A stretch of DNA of 64,000 nucleotides. Origin: G963667855 sp963667855. Its GTDB lineage: Bacteria > Planctomycetota > Phycisphaerae > UBA1845. Of this stretch, positions 46,584 to 54,633 are shown one piece after another. Location: contig CAXXKI010000016.1 of the NCBI GenBank assembly GCA_963667855.2, positions 36,825 to 100,824 of the forward strand. The letters are read 5' to 3'. Under the pieces are notes generated by a model. That model ran no database searches. It saw nothing but the letters and a program-made list of their open reading frames with translations, and was not told where the DNA came from. The first letter of the stretch is position 1; each line of letters starts with the position of its first letter. A program made the translations under genes and the position numbers.

Positions 46584-47612
46584 GTGAACGATCAACAAGA
46601 ACAACAATCCATAAACTTGGTTACTGGCGGTACCGGGCTTCTCGGAAGCCACATAGTGGAACAGCTGGTAAAAAGAGGCCGTAAAGTACGCGCGCTGGTT
46701 CGTCCCGGCAGTGATACGAGATTCCTGAAATCGCAGGGAGTGGAGTTGGCCGAAGGTGATATTGTCGACGCGGAGTCGCTGAAGCGAGCTTGTGTCGGTG
46801 TGCAAACCATCTATCACGCGGCGGCTCGCGTGGGTGATTGGGGTCCGTGGTCCGAGTTTGAAGCAATAACCATTGGCGGTACCCGTAAGTTGCTGGAAGC
46901 GGCCAGGGACGCAGGCGTTAAGCGGTTTCTGCATATCAGCTCCATTAGTGCATACGGACACCCGGATGGGGAGGGGCTGGTCCTGGACGAAACTGCTCCC
47001 CTGGGTAGCGATCTGTACAAATGGAGTTACTACAGCAGGGCAAAGATTGAGGCGGAAAAACTCGTCTGGGCGGCTCACGAGCGGGGCGATCTGGTGGCTA
47101 CCGTTATCAGGCCCAGTTGGTTGTACGGACCACGCGACCGAATGACCATTGCCCGGCTTTGCGATTCTGTCAAACGCAAGAAAATCAAACTCATCGGTGA
47201 TGGTGACAACCGTTTGAACGTCGTTCACGCCGGTAATGTGGCCGAAGCGTCTATAGCGGCCGCCGAATCGGAAGTCGGGGCCGGAGAGGCTTTCAACTGC
47301 AGTAACGATGGCGTACTTACCCAGAAACAATATTTCAACATGGTTGCGAAAACCCTGGGCGAACCGCCGATCACCAGGCGAGTTCCATATTTCGTCGCCT
47401 ACAAAGCCGGGTTTTTCCTGGAATGTCTCGGGCATTTGTTCAAATGGAAGAAACCTCCGTTTGTTACCAGGTATTCCGTCTGGCTGATGGGGAGAAAAAC
47501 CTTCTTCGAATGCGAAAAGGCACGGAAGCTTTTGAACTGGCAGCCTTCAGTTCCTTATGAGGAGGGTATTCCCGCGGCGGTAAACGCTTACCTGAGCAAA
47601 ACCGCGGATTAA
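46584..47612 (+). CDS. NAD-dependent epimerase/dehydratase (extended SDR)
   Basis: 342 residues. The Rossmann signature TGGTGLLGSHIVEQL begins at about residue 14, the catalytic Ser is in LHISSISAYG and the YxxxK pair in WSYYSRAKIEAEKL. The whole has the 3-beta-hydroxysteroid dehydrogenase/isomerase-like pattern (PSWLYGPRDRMTIAR, RLNVVHAGNVAEA). Reduces or epimerises a sugar nucleotide, sterol-like or hopanoid-related substrate; the exact one is unknown. GTG 46584 is the start. Neighbours: a DUF1571 gene before, an MscS gene 45 bases after. Confidence 0.82.
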   Translation: MNDQQEQQSINLVTGGTGLLGSHIVEQLVKRGRKVRALVRPGSDTRFLKSQGVELAEGDIVDAESLKRACVGVQTIYHAAARVGDWGPWSEFEAITIGGTRKLLEAARDAGVKRFLHISSISAYGHPDGEGLVLDETAPLGSDLYKWSYYSRAKIEAEKLVWAAHERGDLVATVIRPSWLYGPRDRMTIARLCDSVKRKKIKLIGDGDNRLNVVHAGNVAEASIAAAESEVGAGEAFNCSNDGVLTQKQYFNMVAKTLGEPPITRRVPYFVAYKAGFFLECLGHLFKWKKPPFVTRYSVWLMGRKTFFECEKARKLLNWQPSVPYEEGIPAAVNAYLSKTAD

Positions 47613-47657
47613 GCCTGATTGCATAATCAACCAGAAGAATCGAAGGGGGCGGATACA

Positions 47658-49958
47658 ATGAAAAACCGGCGATTCATTAGTTTATTCGTAGTTGCAATTG
47701 TGGCTTTCGCATCCGCTTCCTATTCCGTTGCGCAGGAAAAGCCCGTGGAGAAAGTTTCCGAAGCGGAAAAAACCGTTTTGGAAGCCAAGCCTCGGGCCTC
47801 GGCTCACGCTTGCCTGAACGACTTCATGGAGTTGTATCGCAAGAACGATGCCGATGCCCGCGAAAGCATTATACAGTATTTGGATATTTCCAAACTCTCT
47901 GATGAAGATAAGGCAAACGCGGTCATTCTCGCCTTAAAACTCGGTGAGTACCTGCTCGACAATGAACTTGCTACTAATGCCAAGTTCGAAGAATTACGCG
48001 CTAAAAAGGATCAGCCGGAACATTGTCTCCAGTATGCCGAATCAGAGGAAGACGAGGAGCATCCTGAGTGCCTGGTGCGGTTGGCCGCCCAGCCCGACGG
48101 GTTGTGGAAGTTCGACGGCAAGACCGTTGCGTCAGTGATGCTGCTGGCCGCCCAGAAGCCGGCCAAAACACCTGCCCCTCCGGCGGTTAGTGATAATCCT
48201 GCGGCGGCCGGCGCTCCGGCAGCGAATCCCCAGCCGGTTTTGCAGGTTGCTCAGGAATATGCCTCACCCCAGGCGACCATGAACACTTTTCTGCAGGCCT
48301 TCAGGACTGCGGATAAAACCAAGTCTGCGACTTGCCTTGACCTCGCCGGGCATACCGGTGTCCAGCCATCGGATCGTCACGCCCACCTGCTGGTCGACGC
48401 GCTGAAATTCGTTCTCGACCATACCGTTTTTGTAAAGGTCCTGGAGCTTCCGGAAGACGCCAACACGAAAAGTCCTTATGTCTACCGCGTTGTGGACGGG
48501 CGGGATATCGCTCTGGAACGGGTACCAGACGGGCGATGGCTTTTCTCCCAGAAAACTCTCGCGGAATTGCAGGAGATGTGCCGGGCGGTTGCCAATGTCC
48601 CTGCAAAGGTGCCTTATGCTCCCGATATAACTTTCCGGGAAACTCCCGAGCTTTGGGTATTCCTTAAACTCCCATCCCAGTTACAGGGGAAAATCGGAGC
48701 CCTGAGTATCTGGCAGTGGTGCGGTTTGATCGCGGTTGCGATTATCACCTGGATTCTGCAGAAGACCGTCCGCATCATTCTTCGCCGTATCTCCCACGCG
48801 ATTATCCGCCGCTTGAAGGGACGCGATGTAGCCGAACTGGAGGAAGGGGCGCTCAGGCCTATAGGCCTGGTCGTTTTCGGTGTTACATGGTGGCATTTGC
48901 TTCCCTATCTCTGGCTGCCCAATCCCTGGGGAAATATCGTAACCACCGGCGCCTGGTTTATAGTGGTGACCGCAGGAATCTGGGGGACCATCCGCCTTAT
49001 AGACCTGGTTGCCGGGTACCTGGATATTGTCGCTGCCAAAACCGAATCCAAGTTTGACGAAATGCTTGTCCCCTTCGGCAGGAAAATCGCCAAGGTCGTG
49101 GTTACAATTGGTGGTCTGGTCTACCTGGCCAGCAGAATTTTCCCCGAAAACTACCATACGTTGCTGGGAGGTTTGGGACTTGGTGGTTTGGCGTTCGCCC
49201 TGGCCGCCCAGGATACGATCAAGAACCTGTTCGGCTCTTTGACCGTGATGCTCGATCGCCCGTTCGAGGTTGGCGACTGGGTGAAAATCGGTGAATACGA
49301 AGGTACCGTGGAATCTGTCGGGTTTCGCAGTACTCGAATAAGGACTTTCTATCACTCACAGATTAATATTCCAAATGGAAAACTGATCGACGCCATCGTC
49401 GATAACCTGGGTCGCAGGCAGTATCGGCGGTTCAGCACTCGTTTGGGTATTACCTATGACACTCCTCCTGAAAAGATAGAAGCGTTCTGCGAGGGGATCA
49501 GGGAATTGATCCGCCGGCATCCGTTTACCCGGAAAGACTACTACCACGTTTATTTCAACGGACTGGGAAATACCTCATTGGAGATTCTCCTTTACGTTTT
49601 CCACGAAGTCCCCGATTGGAGTACCGAACTGCGCGAGCGGCATCGGCTTCTGCTGGATATCGTTCGGTTGGCTAAGCAGATAGACGTGGAATTCGCCTTC
49701 CCCACGCAGACCCTGCACGTGCGAAACGCCGATGATGATATCCCCGAACCGATTATGCCTCCAACGCGGGTGGACGAACTAAATCCGGAAATGGTGGGGC
49801 GTTCGGAAGCCGCGGCGATCACCAGCCTGACTCTCCGCCCGGACGATGATTTAAGCCCGGTTCGCACCCAGAGCAGCCCGCAGCCTGTAGACGAGGACTA
49901 CGTCAAGGAGCGGACCAAAGACGCCGCTATCCGCTGGCCAAAGCCCAAAAAACGTTGA
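47658..49958 (+). CDS. MscS-family mechanosensitive channel with large periplasmic N-terminus
   Basis: 766 residues from ATG 47658, which has GGGGGCGG upstream. A signal peptide (LFVVAIVAFASASYSVAQ) precedes about 320 exported residues containing two related helical segments (SAHACLNDFMELYRKND near 52 and SPQATMNTFLQAFRTAD near 198). Membrane helices follow (WCGLIAVAIITWILQ, PIGLVVFGVTWWHLLPYL, TTGAWFIVVTAGIWG). The MscS pore helix is GGLGLGGLAFALAAQDTIKNL, then the beta-domain (RPFEVGDWVKIGEYEGTVES) and the cytosolic vestibule. It lets out solutes under hypo-osmotic stress. The C-terminal tail is Pro/Arg/Asp-rich. Confidence 0.9.
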   Translation: MKNRRFISLFVVAIVAFASASYSVAQEKPVEKVSEAEKTVLEAKPRASAHACLNDFMELYRKNDADARESIIQYLDISKLSDEDKANAVILALKLGEYLLDNELATNAKFEELRAKKDQPEHCLQYAESEEDEEHPECLVRLAAQPDGLWKFDGKTVASVMLLAAQKPAKTPAPPAVSDNPAAAGAPAANPQPVLQVAQEYASPQATMNTFLQAFRTADKTKSATCLDLAGHTGVQPSDRHAHLLVDALKFVLDHTVFVKVLELPEDANTKSPYVYRVVDGRDIALERVPDGRWLFSQKTLAELQEMCRAVANVPAKVPYAPDITFRETPELWVFLKLPSQLQGKIGALSIWQWCGLIAVAIITWILQKTVRIILRRISHAIIRRLKGRDVAELEEGALRPIGLVVFGVTWWHLLPYLWLPNPWGNIVTTGAWFIVVTAGIWGTIRLIDLVAGYLDIVAAKTESKFDEMLVPFGRKIAKVVVTIGGLVYLASRIFPENYHTLLGGLGLGGLAFALAAQDTIKNLFGSLTVMLDRPFEVGDWVKIGEYEGTVESVGFRSTRIRTFYHSQINIPNGKLIDAIVDNLGRRQYRRFSTRLGITYDTPPEKIEAFCEGIRELIRRHPFTRKDYYHVYFNGLGNTSLEILLYVFHEVPDWSTELRERHRLLLDIVRLAKQIDVEFAFPTQTLHVRNADDDIPEPIMPPTRVDELNPEMVGRSEAAAITSLTLRPDDDLSPVRTQSSPQPVDEDYVKERTKDAAIRWPKPKKR

Positions 49959-50119
49959 ATTCCGATAACTTATCCGCTGCCGACACCTTCTTACTTGTCG
50001 TAATCTATTTGTTTGTAATTGCTTAGCGATGCTCTGCCGGGCATCTCCATGATTTCATTGGCCCTTCCTTGGTTTGTGTGATATATAAATGATAGCATAT
50101 TTATATAGGAGGATGTGCT

Positions 50120-50995
50120 ATGACTCAGGAACGGTTGGTTAGAACTGCAAGTGGTTGGCCTGCTCTTGGTGGGTGTGTTCTTTGGGCGGGGGCGTGTGCC
50201 TGGATGATCAAGGCGAGTATTGCTCAGGGGCAGGTACAAAGTATTCCCATGCTGGTCAGCGGAATCCTGCTGAGCATTGTATGGTTTGTGTTTTTATTCG
50301 GCTTTTTCACCCTTCAGCCGAATATCTCTGCCGTCTTGCTTCTATTCGGAGAATACAAAGGCACCACCAAGGATACCGGCTTTCGCTGGGCGAATCCGTT
50401 TTACACCAAGAAAAAAGTATCTCTGCGAGCGCATAACCTTAACGGTGATCGCCTGAAGGTGAACGATAAGGGGGGAAACCCAATTGAGATCGCTGTTGTC
50501 GTTGTCTGGCGGGTTCGCGACACCGCCGAAGCGTGCTTCGATGTCGAGGATTACGTTGAATACGTAAACGTGCAGAGTGAGTCGGCCGTCAGGCATTTGG
50601 CCACTAAGTATCCCTACGACTCCGGCGAAAACGATGAACTCAGCCTCCGGGGCAGCATAGACGAGGTTTCCGCCGACTTGCAGCAGGAGCTATCCGAACG
50701 GTTGATAAAAGCAGGAGTTCTGGTTGACGAGGCGCGTATCAGCCACCTGGCGTACGCCCCTGAAATAGCCGGGGCAATGCTTCAAAGGCAGCAGGCCCAG
50801 GCAATCGTCGACGCTCGAAGACTCATTGTTGATGGGGCGGTGGGAATGGTGGAAATGGCCCTGGCTAAATTGGAAAACCATAAAACCCTCAATCTCGACG
50901 AGGAACGAAAAGCGGCAATGGTCAGTAATCTGCTCGTTGTGCTTTGCGGTGAAAAGGCTGCTCATCCGGTAGTCAACGCCGGATCATTGTATTAG
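50120..50995 (+). CDS. SPFH/PHB domain membrane protein
   Basis: 291 residues. Two N-terminal hydrophobic segments (ALGGCVLWAGACAWMI and MLVSGILLSIVWFVFLFGFF) anchor the protein. The SPFH domain follows: NISAVLLLFGEYKGT, then FRWANPFYTKKKVSLR, IEIAVVVVWRVRDTAEA and ADLQQELSERLIKAGVLVDEA. SPFH proteins form membrane microdomains or large cages and often control membrane proteases. ATG 50120 follows AGGAGG. The 160-base upstream gap is AT-rich. A ribbon-helix-helix gene begins 24 bases after the stop. Confidence 0.87.
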   Translation: MTQERLVRTASGWPALGGCVLWAGACAWMIKASIAQGQVQSIPMLVSGILLSIVWFVFLFGFFTLQPNISAVLLLFGEYKGTTKDTGFRWANPFYTKKKVSLRAHNLNGDRLKVNDKGGNPIEIAVVVVWRVRDTAEACFDVEDYVEYVNVQSESAVRHLATKYPYDSGENDELSLRGSIDEVSADLQQELSERLIKAGVLVDEARISHLAYAPEIAGAMLQRQQAQAIVDARRLIVDGAVGMVEMALAKLENHKTLNLDEERKAAMVSNLLVVLCGEKAAHPVVNAGSLY

Positions 50996-51019
50996 CGGCC
51001 AGGAGGAACGCGGGTTGGT

Positions 51020-51190
51020 ATGGCGGAGAAAAAGTCGATCCTTTTGAGATTGCCTCCTGAATTGTGGGAGGATATCAAGCGCATCGCTGACGCTGAACTG
51101 CGAAGCGTAAACGCACAAATAGAGTACATCCTCCGAGAAACGGCTCGCCGCCGAAAAGGGGATAAGCCTAAAGATCAGAACGATTCGTAG
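51020..51190 (+). CDS. Ribbon-helix-helix (Arc-like) DNA-binding protein
   Basis: 56 residues from ATG 51020, with AGGAGG at 51001-51006. The pattern KKSILLRLPPELWEDIKRIA followed by ELRSVNAQIEYILRETA is a ribbon-helix-helix fold: an N-terminal strand, then two helices, with the basic C-terminus RRRKGDKPK. Such proteins bind DNA as dimers. Arc-like genes are a frequent companion of SPFH genes (family knowledge, moderate). It may repress its own operon or act with the SPFH protein. Confidence 0.78.
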   Translation: MAEKKSILLRLPPELWEDIKRIADAELRSVNAQIEYILRETARRRKGDKPKDQNDS

Positions 51191-51642
51191 TAACAAAGAA
51201 ATCCCAATGGCGGGTTGCATGCCCAAGCGAAAGGGTGCCCCTTTCCTCGCGTTTTTGGCGAGGAGTGGGAGACGGACCGAACGATCGCAGTGGTACGCGT
51301 CATTGTTTTTGCTCGACTGTCCTGATGGAAATGCCAATTCCGGCCATTGCTGGAATCCGAACCGTAGATCTCCCTGATCAATCCATTCCCCACCCCAGCT
51401 TCGCAGAGATGGGGCCCCTGTCCTGCCCGCATCCGCGCAAAAAGCAGGCGAGTTCATCGCCCTCCTCCTGCCGACGAACCCGCCACTCTCGTTTATGCTG
51501 ATCAGTAATTCGACCGATCAAACCTCTTTTCTGGACTTGGTATTCTACATCTCCAAAGCGGTTTTTTCAGCAGAAATCTGCCTAAAATACTTCTAAAAAT
51601 AATCGTTATATTCGATACATTTTCAATAATTTAACGATCCAT
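51191..51642. other. Gap between the RHH gene and the homoaconitase-like gene
   Basis: No gene, RNA gene or repeat was recognised in 452 bases. A small hairpin CCTCGC/GCGAGG (51245-51263) around GTTTTTG is the clearest structure near the RHH end. The last 100 bases are AT-rich and include ATCGTTA/TAACGAT, a weak long-loop stem followed on the minus strand by TTATTTTT, which could end the leftward operon. Confidence 0.35.
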
Positions 51643-53592
51643 TCAGGTCAGCTTCTTCGCTATCATCGCTTCAGCGCCGCCTTCCACAATCAGTTGCTGC
51701 GGGACATTGCCCAGGGCGGCGAAGGTGTAGGTTTTACCGCCGAAGGTGATGGTCGATTCCGCAAAACTGACCTTGGCTTTTTCCGTGGTGGCGATGGTCC
51801 TGGTGCCGGCCGATACTGCATCGGCTTCCGCTGCCGCCAGGTCTTTAACCAGTTCCGGGCATTCGAATACGATGAACCCGTTGTTGAACGCATTACGCTT
51901 GTACGTCTGCGAGAAGGAAGCCGCGATCACCATACGGATACCGCGGAACGCCAGTGCCGTCGCCGCCTGCTCACGTGAAGAGCCTGACCCGAAGTTCAAA
52001 CCGCCTACGATAATATCCCCGTCTTCGGCGATCTTCTGGAACTCGGGATCGTAATTAAGCATGGCCGCCTGACCCATCTGCTCCGGAGTGAGGTCGTCCC
52101 GGTAGGTGACGTCCTTACCGTAAATACCGTCGGTATTCAGATTGTCCTTGGGCAAAAACAGAATTCGACCCTCGACTTCAGTCGGGAATCCTTCGATTAT
52201 ATCAACGGCGGTCGATTGCTTTTTCGACTTTTCATTCACCTTTATGGATTTATCAATCGAAACCGTTTCCACCGGTTTAGGACCGCAGATGTATCCCGCT
52301 GCTGCAGAAGCTGCCACCACCGCCGGACTTGCCAGGTACACGGAAGAGTCTCTTGAACCCATTCTGCCCTGGAAGTTACGGTTGGTTGCGCTGATTCCAA
52401 CTTCGTTGCCTTCCAGTGTGCCGGCCCCAAGTCCGATGCACGGGCCGCAACTGGGCGGAAGAAACTTCGCCCCGGCCTCTTCCAGAGTCTTCCAGGCACC
52501 ACTGTCCTTCGCTGCCTGCTCGATGGCCGCCGACGCGGCGGCGACATACAACTCAACGCCATCGGCCACTTTCTTATTCTGCAAAACCCAGGCAGCTTCA
52601 GCCAGGTCTTCCAGTCGCCCGTTTACGCAACTGAGCAGGTAAGCCTTGTGAACCTTGATCTTCTCCTTTTCGATTTCCGAAACGGCCTTGATCGCCTTCA
52701 CTTCATTCGGACCGGCCACGTAAGGTGACACCTGTGACAAATCCAGCGTCAACTCCTTGGCGTAGTACGCATCGGCGTCAGCTTCCAGGCGGTTTTCATG
52801 CCACTGGTCGATATCTTCACGGGTGTAAGCCGGTGTCTTACCCTTGCGCCGGGCGAATTCGTCCGCACGCGAATAAAGGTAATCGCGCAAGACGGTATCG
52901 AAGGGGAATACGCCGGCCAGCGCTCCCCATTCAGTGGTCATATTGGCAATAGTCAATCGCTGGTCCATGGTCAGGTCGGCAATACCGTCGCCTGTAAACT
53001 CCACAACGTGATTGAGTACTTCGTCGTTGTTGTAGGTTCCGCACAGGGCGATGATAACGTCTTTGCCCACCACGCCCGGTCGCAACTTGCCGGTGAGTGT
53101 AACCTTTGCGACAGGGGGAATTTCCCACCAGGTTTCGCCCGTTGCCCACAAGGCGGCCGCATCGGTTCGAACTACCGGAGTCCCCAGGGCTGCCATAGCG
53201 CCGTAGATGTTGCTATGCGAATCGCTGGCGACCATGAAGGAGCCTGGGATTGCATATCCCTCTTCGACTATAAGCTGGTGGCCTATACCGCACCCGGCTT
53301 TGTGGAAATCAATTCCGTGATCGGCCGCGAACTTCTCGATTTTCGCATACTTCGCCAGGTTCGACTCCGAAGTATTCTGAACGTCGTGATCCAGGCAGAA
53401 AACCGGCTGCCTGGGGTTTGCCACCCGGGCAGCACCGATTGTCCCGAACTTGGGTATTACCGCACCAGTATTATCATGTGTCATTACATGTTTGGGGCGG
53501 ATGGATACGTAATCACCGGCACAAACGGTCTCGCCGTCTTTCAAACCGGTTGCGTAACGTGTTGCAATCTTCTCTATCAGCGTCTGACCCAC
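51643..53592 (-). CDS. Homoaconitase/aconitase family hydro-lyase
   Basis: 649 residues, one chain holding both the large (LeuC-like) and swivelling (LeuD-like) parts. Motifs: VMTHDNTGAVIPKF (37-49), LDHDVQN (68-74), VASDSHSN (121-128), the cluster cysteines in LLSCVNGR (C322) and PPSCGPCIG (C382, C385), and FGSGSSREQAATAL (534-547). Its order and length resemble fungal homoaconitase (Lys4) more than standard AcnA (about 890 residues). It isomerises citrate, homocitrate or a related acid; beside a citrate synthase-like gene, citrate is the best guess. ATG 53592 starts it, 44 bases after the lyase-like gene. Confidence 0.8.
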   Translation of the reverse strand: MGQTLIEKIATRYATGLKDGETVCAGDYVSIRPKHVMTHDNTGAVIPKFGTIGAARVANPRQPVFCLDHDVQNTSESNLAKYAKIEKFAADHGIDFHKAGCGIGHQLIVEEGYAIPGSFMVASDSHSNIYGAMAALGTPVVRTDAAALWATGETWWEIPPVAKVTLTGKLRPGVVGKDVIIALCGTYNNDEVLNHVVEFTGDGIADLTMDQRLTIANMTTEWGALAGVFPFDTVLRDYLYSRADEFARRKGKTPAYTREDIDQWHENRLEADADAYYAKELTLDLSQVSPYVAGPNEVKAIKAVSEIEKEKIKVHKAYLLSCVNGRLEDLAEAAWVLQNKKVADGVELYVAAASAAIEQAAKDSGAWKTLEEAGAKFLPPSCGPCIGLGAGTLEGNEVGISATNRNFQGRMGSRDSSVYLASPAVVAASAAAGYICGPKPVETVSIDKSIKVNEKSKKQSTAVDIIEGFPTEVEGRILFLPKDNLNTDGIYGKDVTYRDDLTPEQMGQAAMLNYDPEFQKIAEDGDIIVGGLNFGSGSSREQAATALAFRGIRMVIAASFSQTYKRNAFNNGFIVFECPELVKDLAAAEADAVSAGTRTIATTEKAKVSFAESTITFGGKTYTFAALGNVPQQLIVEGGAEAMIAKKLT

Positions 53593-53636
53593 GTTTATAC
53601 TCCTGCTAATGACGAACGGCTACTTGACCGATTGTT

Positions 53637-54422
53637 TTAGATTCCAGGTACGTTGCGCGGTTCCGGACCATCGTAACCGTGCGTACCGGGGATGATTTTT
53701 CGCATTTTCTTTTCCCTGCTGGCTTCCTCACGGGCCTGAGCAATCAGTCCCGGAACCCGGGCGATGATAAAGAAACCGTTCATCATTTCCGGATCAAACC
53801 CGAGTTCGCAGAGTACCGCGCCGATCGCGCCATCCACGTTGATCGGAAGAGGCTTGCCTAACTGCTTCGCCAAACCCGCTTCCATCAGTTTGCAGGTTTC
53901 TATGTACTTGCCACTTACGCCTGCTTCTTCGGCCAGTTCGAACAAACGGGGGGTTCGAGGATCCTGATTGTGCACACGATGACCAAAGCCGGCTACCCGA
54001 TACTTGCGCTTGCGGAAGTCGTCCAGCACCTCGTCAGTCGCTTCCTCCATGGAGATGGATTTTTTCTCTGCCAACTCCACGATTTGCAGGATAGCCTTGG
54101 CGCAGTCTTCCACCGCGCCACCGTGGTAGCGGTTGATGTTCAAGACGCCGGAAGCTACGCAGGCACTTAAGCTGGCGCCGGTCGAAGCGGCCGTTCTGGC
54201 ACCGAGTACCGAAGGCGCTCCCGGCCCGTGATCGATGGAGGAGACCAGAATGGCTGTCATGAGCTTACCGATCTTGGCGTCGGGAAGCTCGCCTCTGAGC
54301 AGAAGGTAAACGGCTTGACCGAAGTCGACGTTACCCATCAATTGCTCAACGGGATAGCCACGCATACGAATTTCATTGGGGGCGGTGTAAGTGATAGCGG
54401 TATAAAAAGTTGGTTCGTTCAT
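53637..54422 (-). CDS. Short citrate synthase-like protein (citryl-CoA lyase type)
   Basis: 261 residues, much shorter than citrate synthase (about 430), matching the short citryl-CoA lyase or C-terminal ATP-citrate-lyase-like group. The catalytic trio is present: His in NRYHGGAVEDC, His in GFGHRVHNQDPRT and Asp in LPINVDGAIGAVLCELG. It could make citrate or cleave citryl-CoA to acetyl-CoA and oxaloacetate; direction cannot be read from sequence. Read leftward before the homoaconitase-like gene, so an operon is likely. A TATACT box about 15 bases before ATG 54422 (minus strand) is a candidate -10 element. Confidence 0.82.
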   Translation of the reverse strand: MNEPTFYTAITYTAPNEIRMRGYPVEQLMGNVDFGQAVYLLLRGELPDAKIGKLMTAILVSSIDHGPGAPSVLGARTAASTGASLSACVASGVLNINRYHGGAVEDCAKAILQIVELAEKKSISMEEATDEVLDDFRKRKYRVAGFGHRVHNQDPRTPRLFELAEEAGVSGKYIETCKLMEAGLAKQLGKPLPINVDGAIGAVLCELGFDPEMMNGFFIIARVPGLIAQAREEASREKKMRKIIPGTHGYDGPEPRNVPGI

Positions 54423-54633
54423 AATGCGCAGCAGTATATCCGTAAACCAAACGGTTTGACTAGTGTACCCGAGCCGGTTTTTACCGTTTTCTTACCGTGA
54501 TTTGGATAGGAACCTGAGACTTGTCAGAACTTATGAAATTTCATTCAGCAAAGGCACAAACGGTTTGCTTCTGTTAATATTCCGTATTCAAGCGTACGAC
54601 CGTAGTTATCTTTCTGTGACAAGGAGAAGCGGT

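Noticed and set aside
51175..51432. Minus-strand frame in the gap after the RHH gene
   Set aside because: Low-complexity, no motif and no ribosome site; composition is unlike neighbouring genes.
54463..54633. Longer start for the prolyl oligopeptidase
   Set aside because: The extra 57 residues precede the natural lipoprotein signal; GTG 54634 has a strong AAGGAG at ideal spacing.
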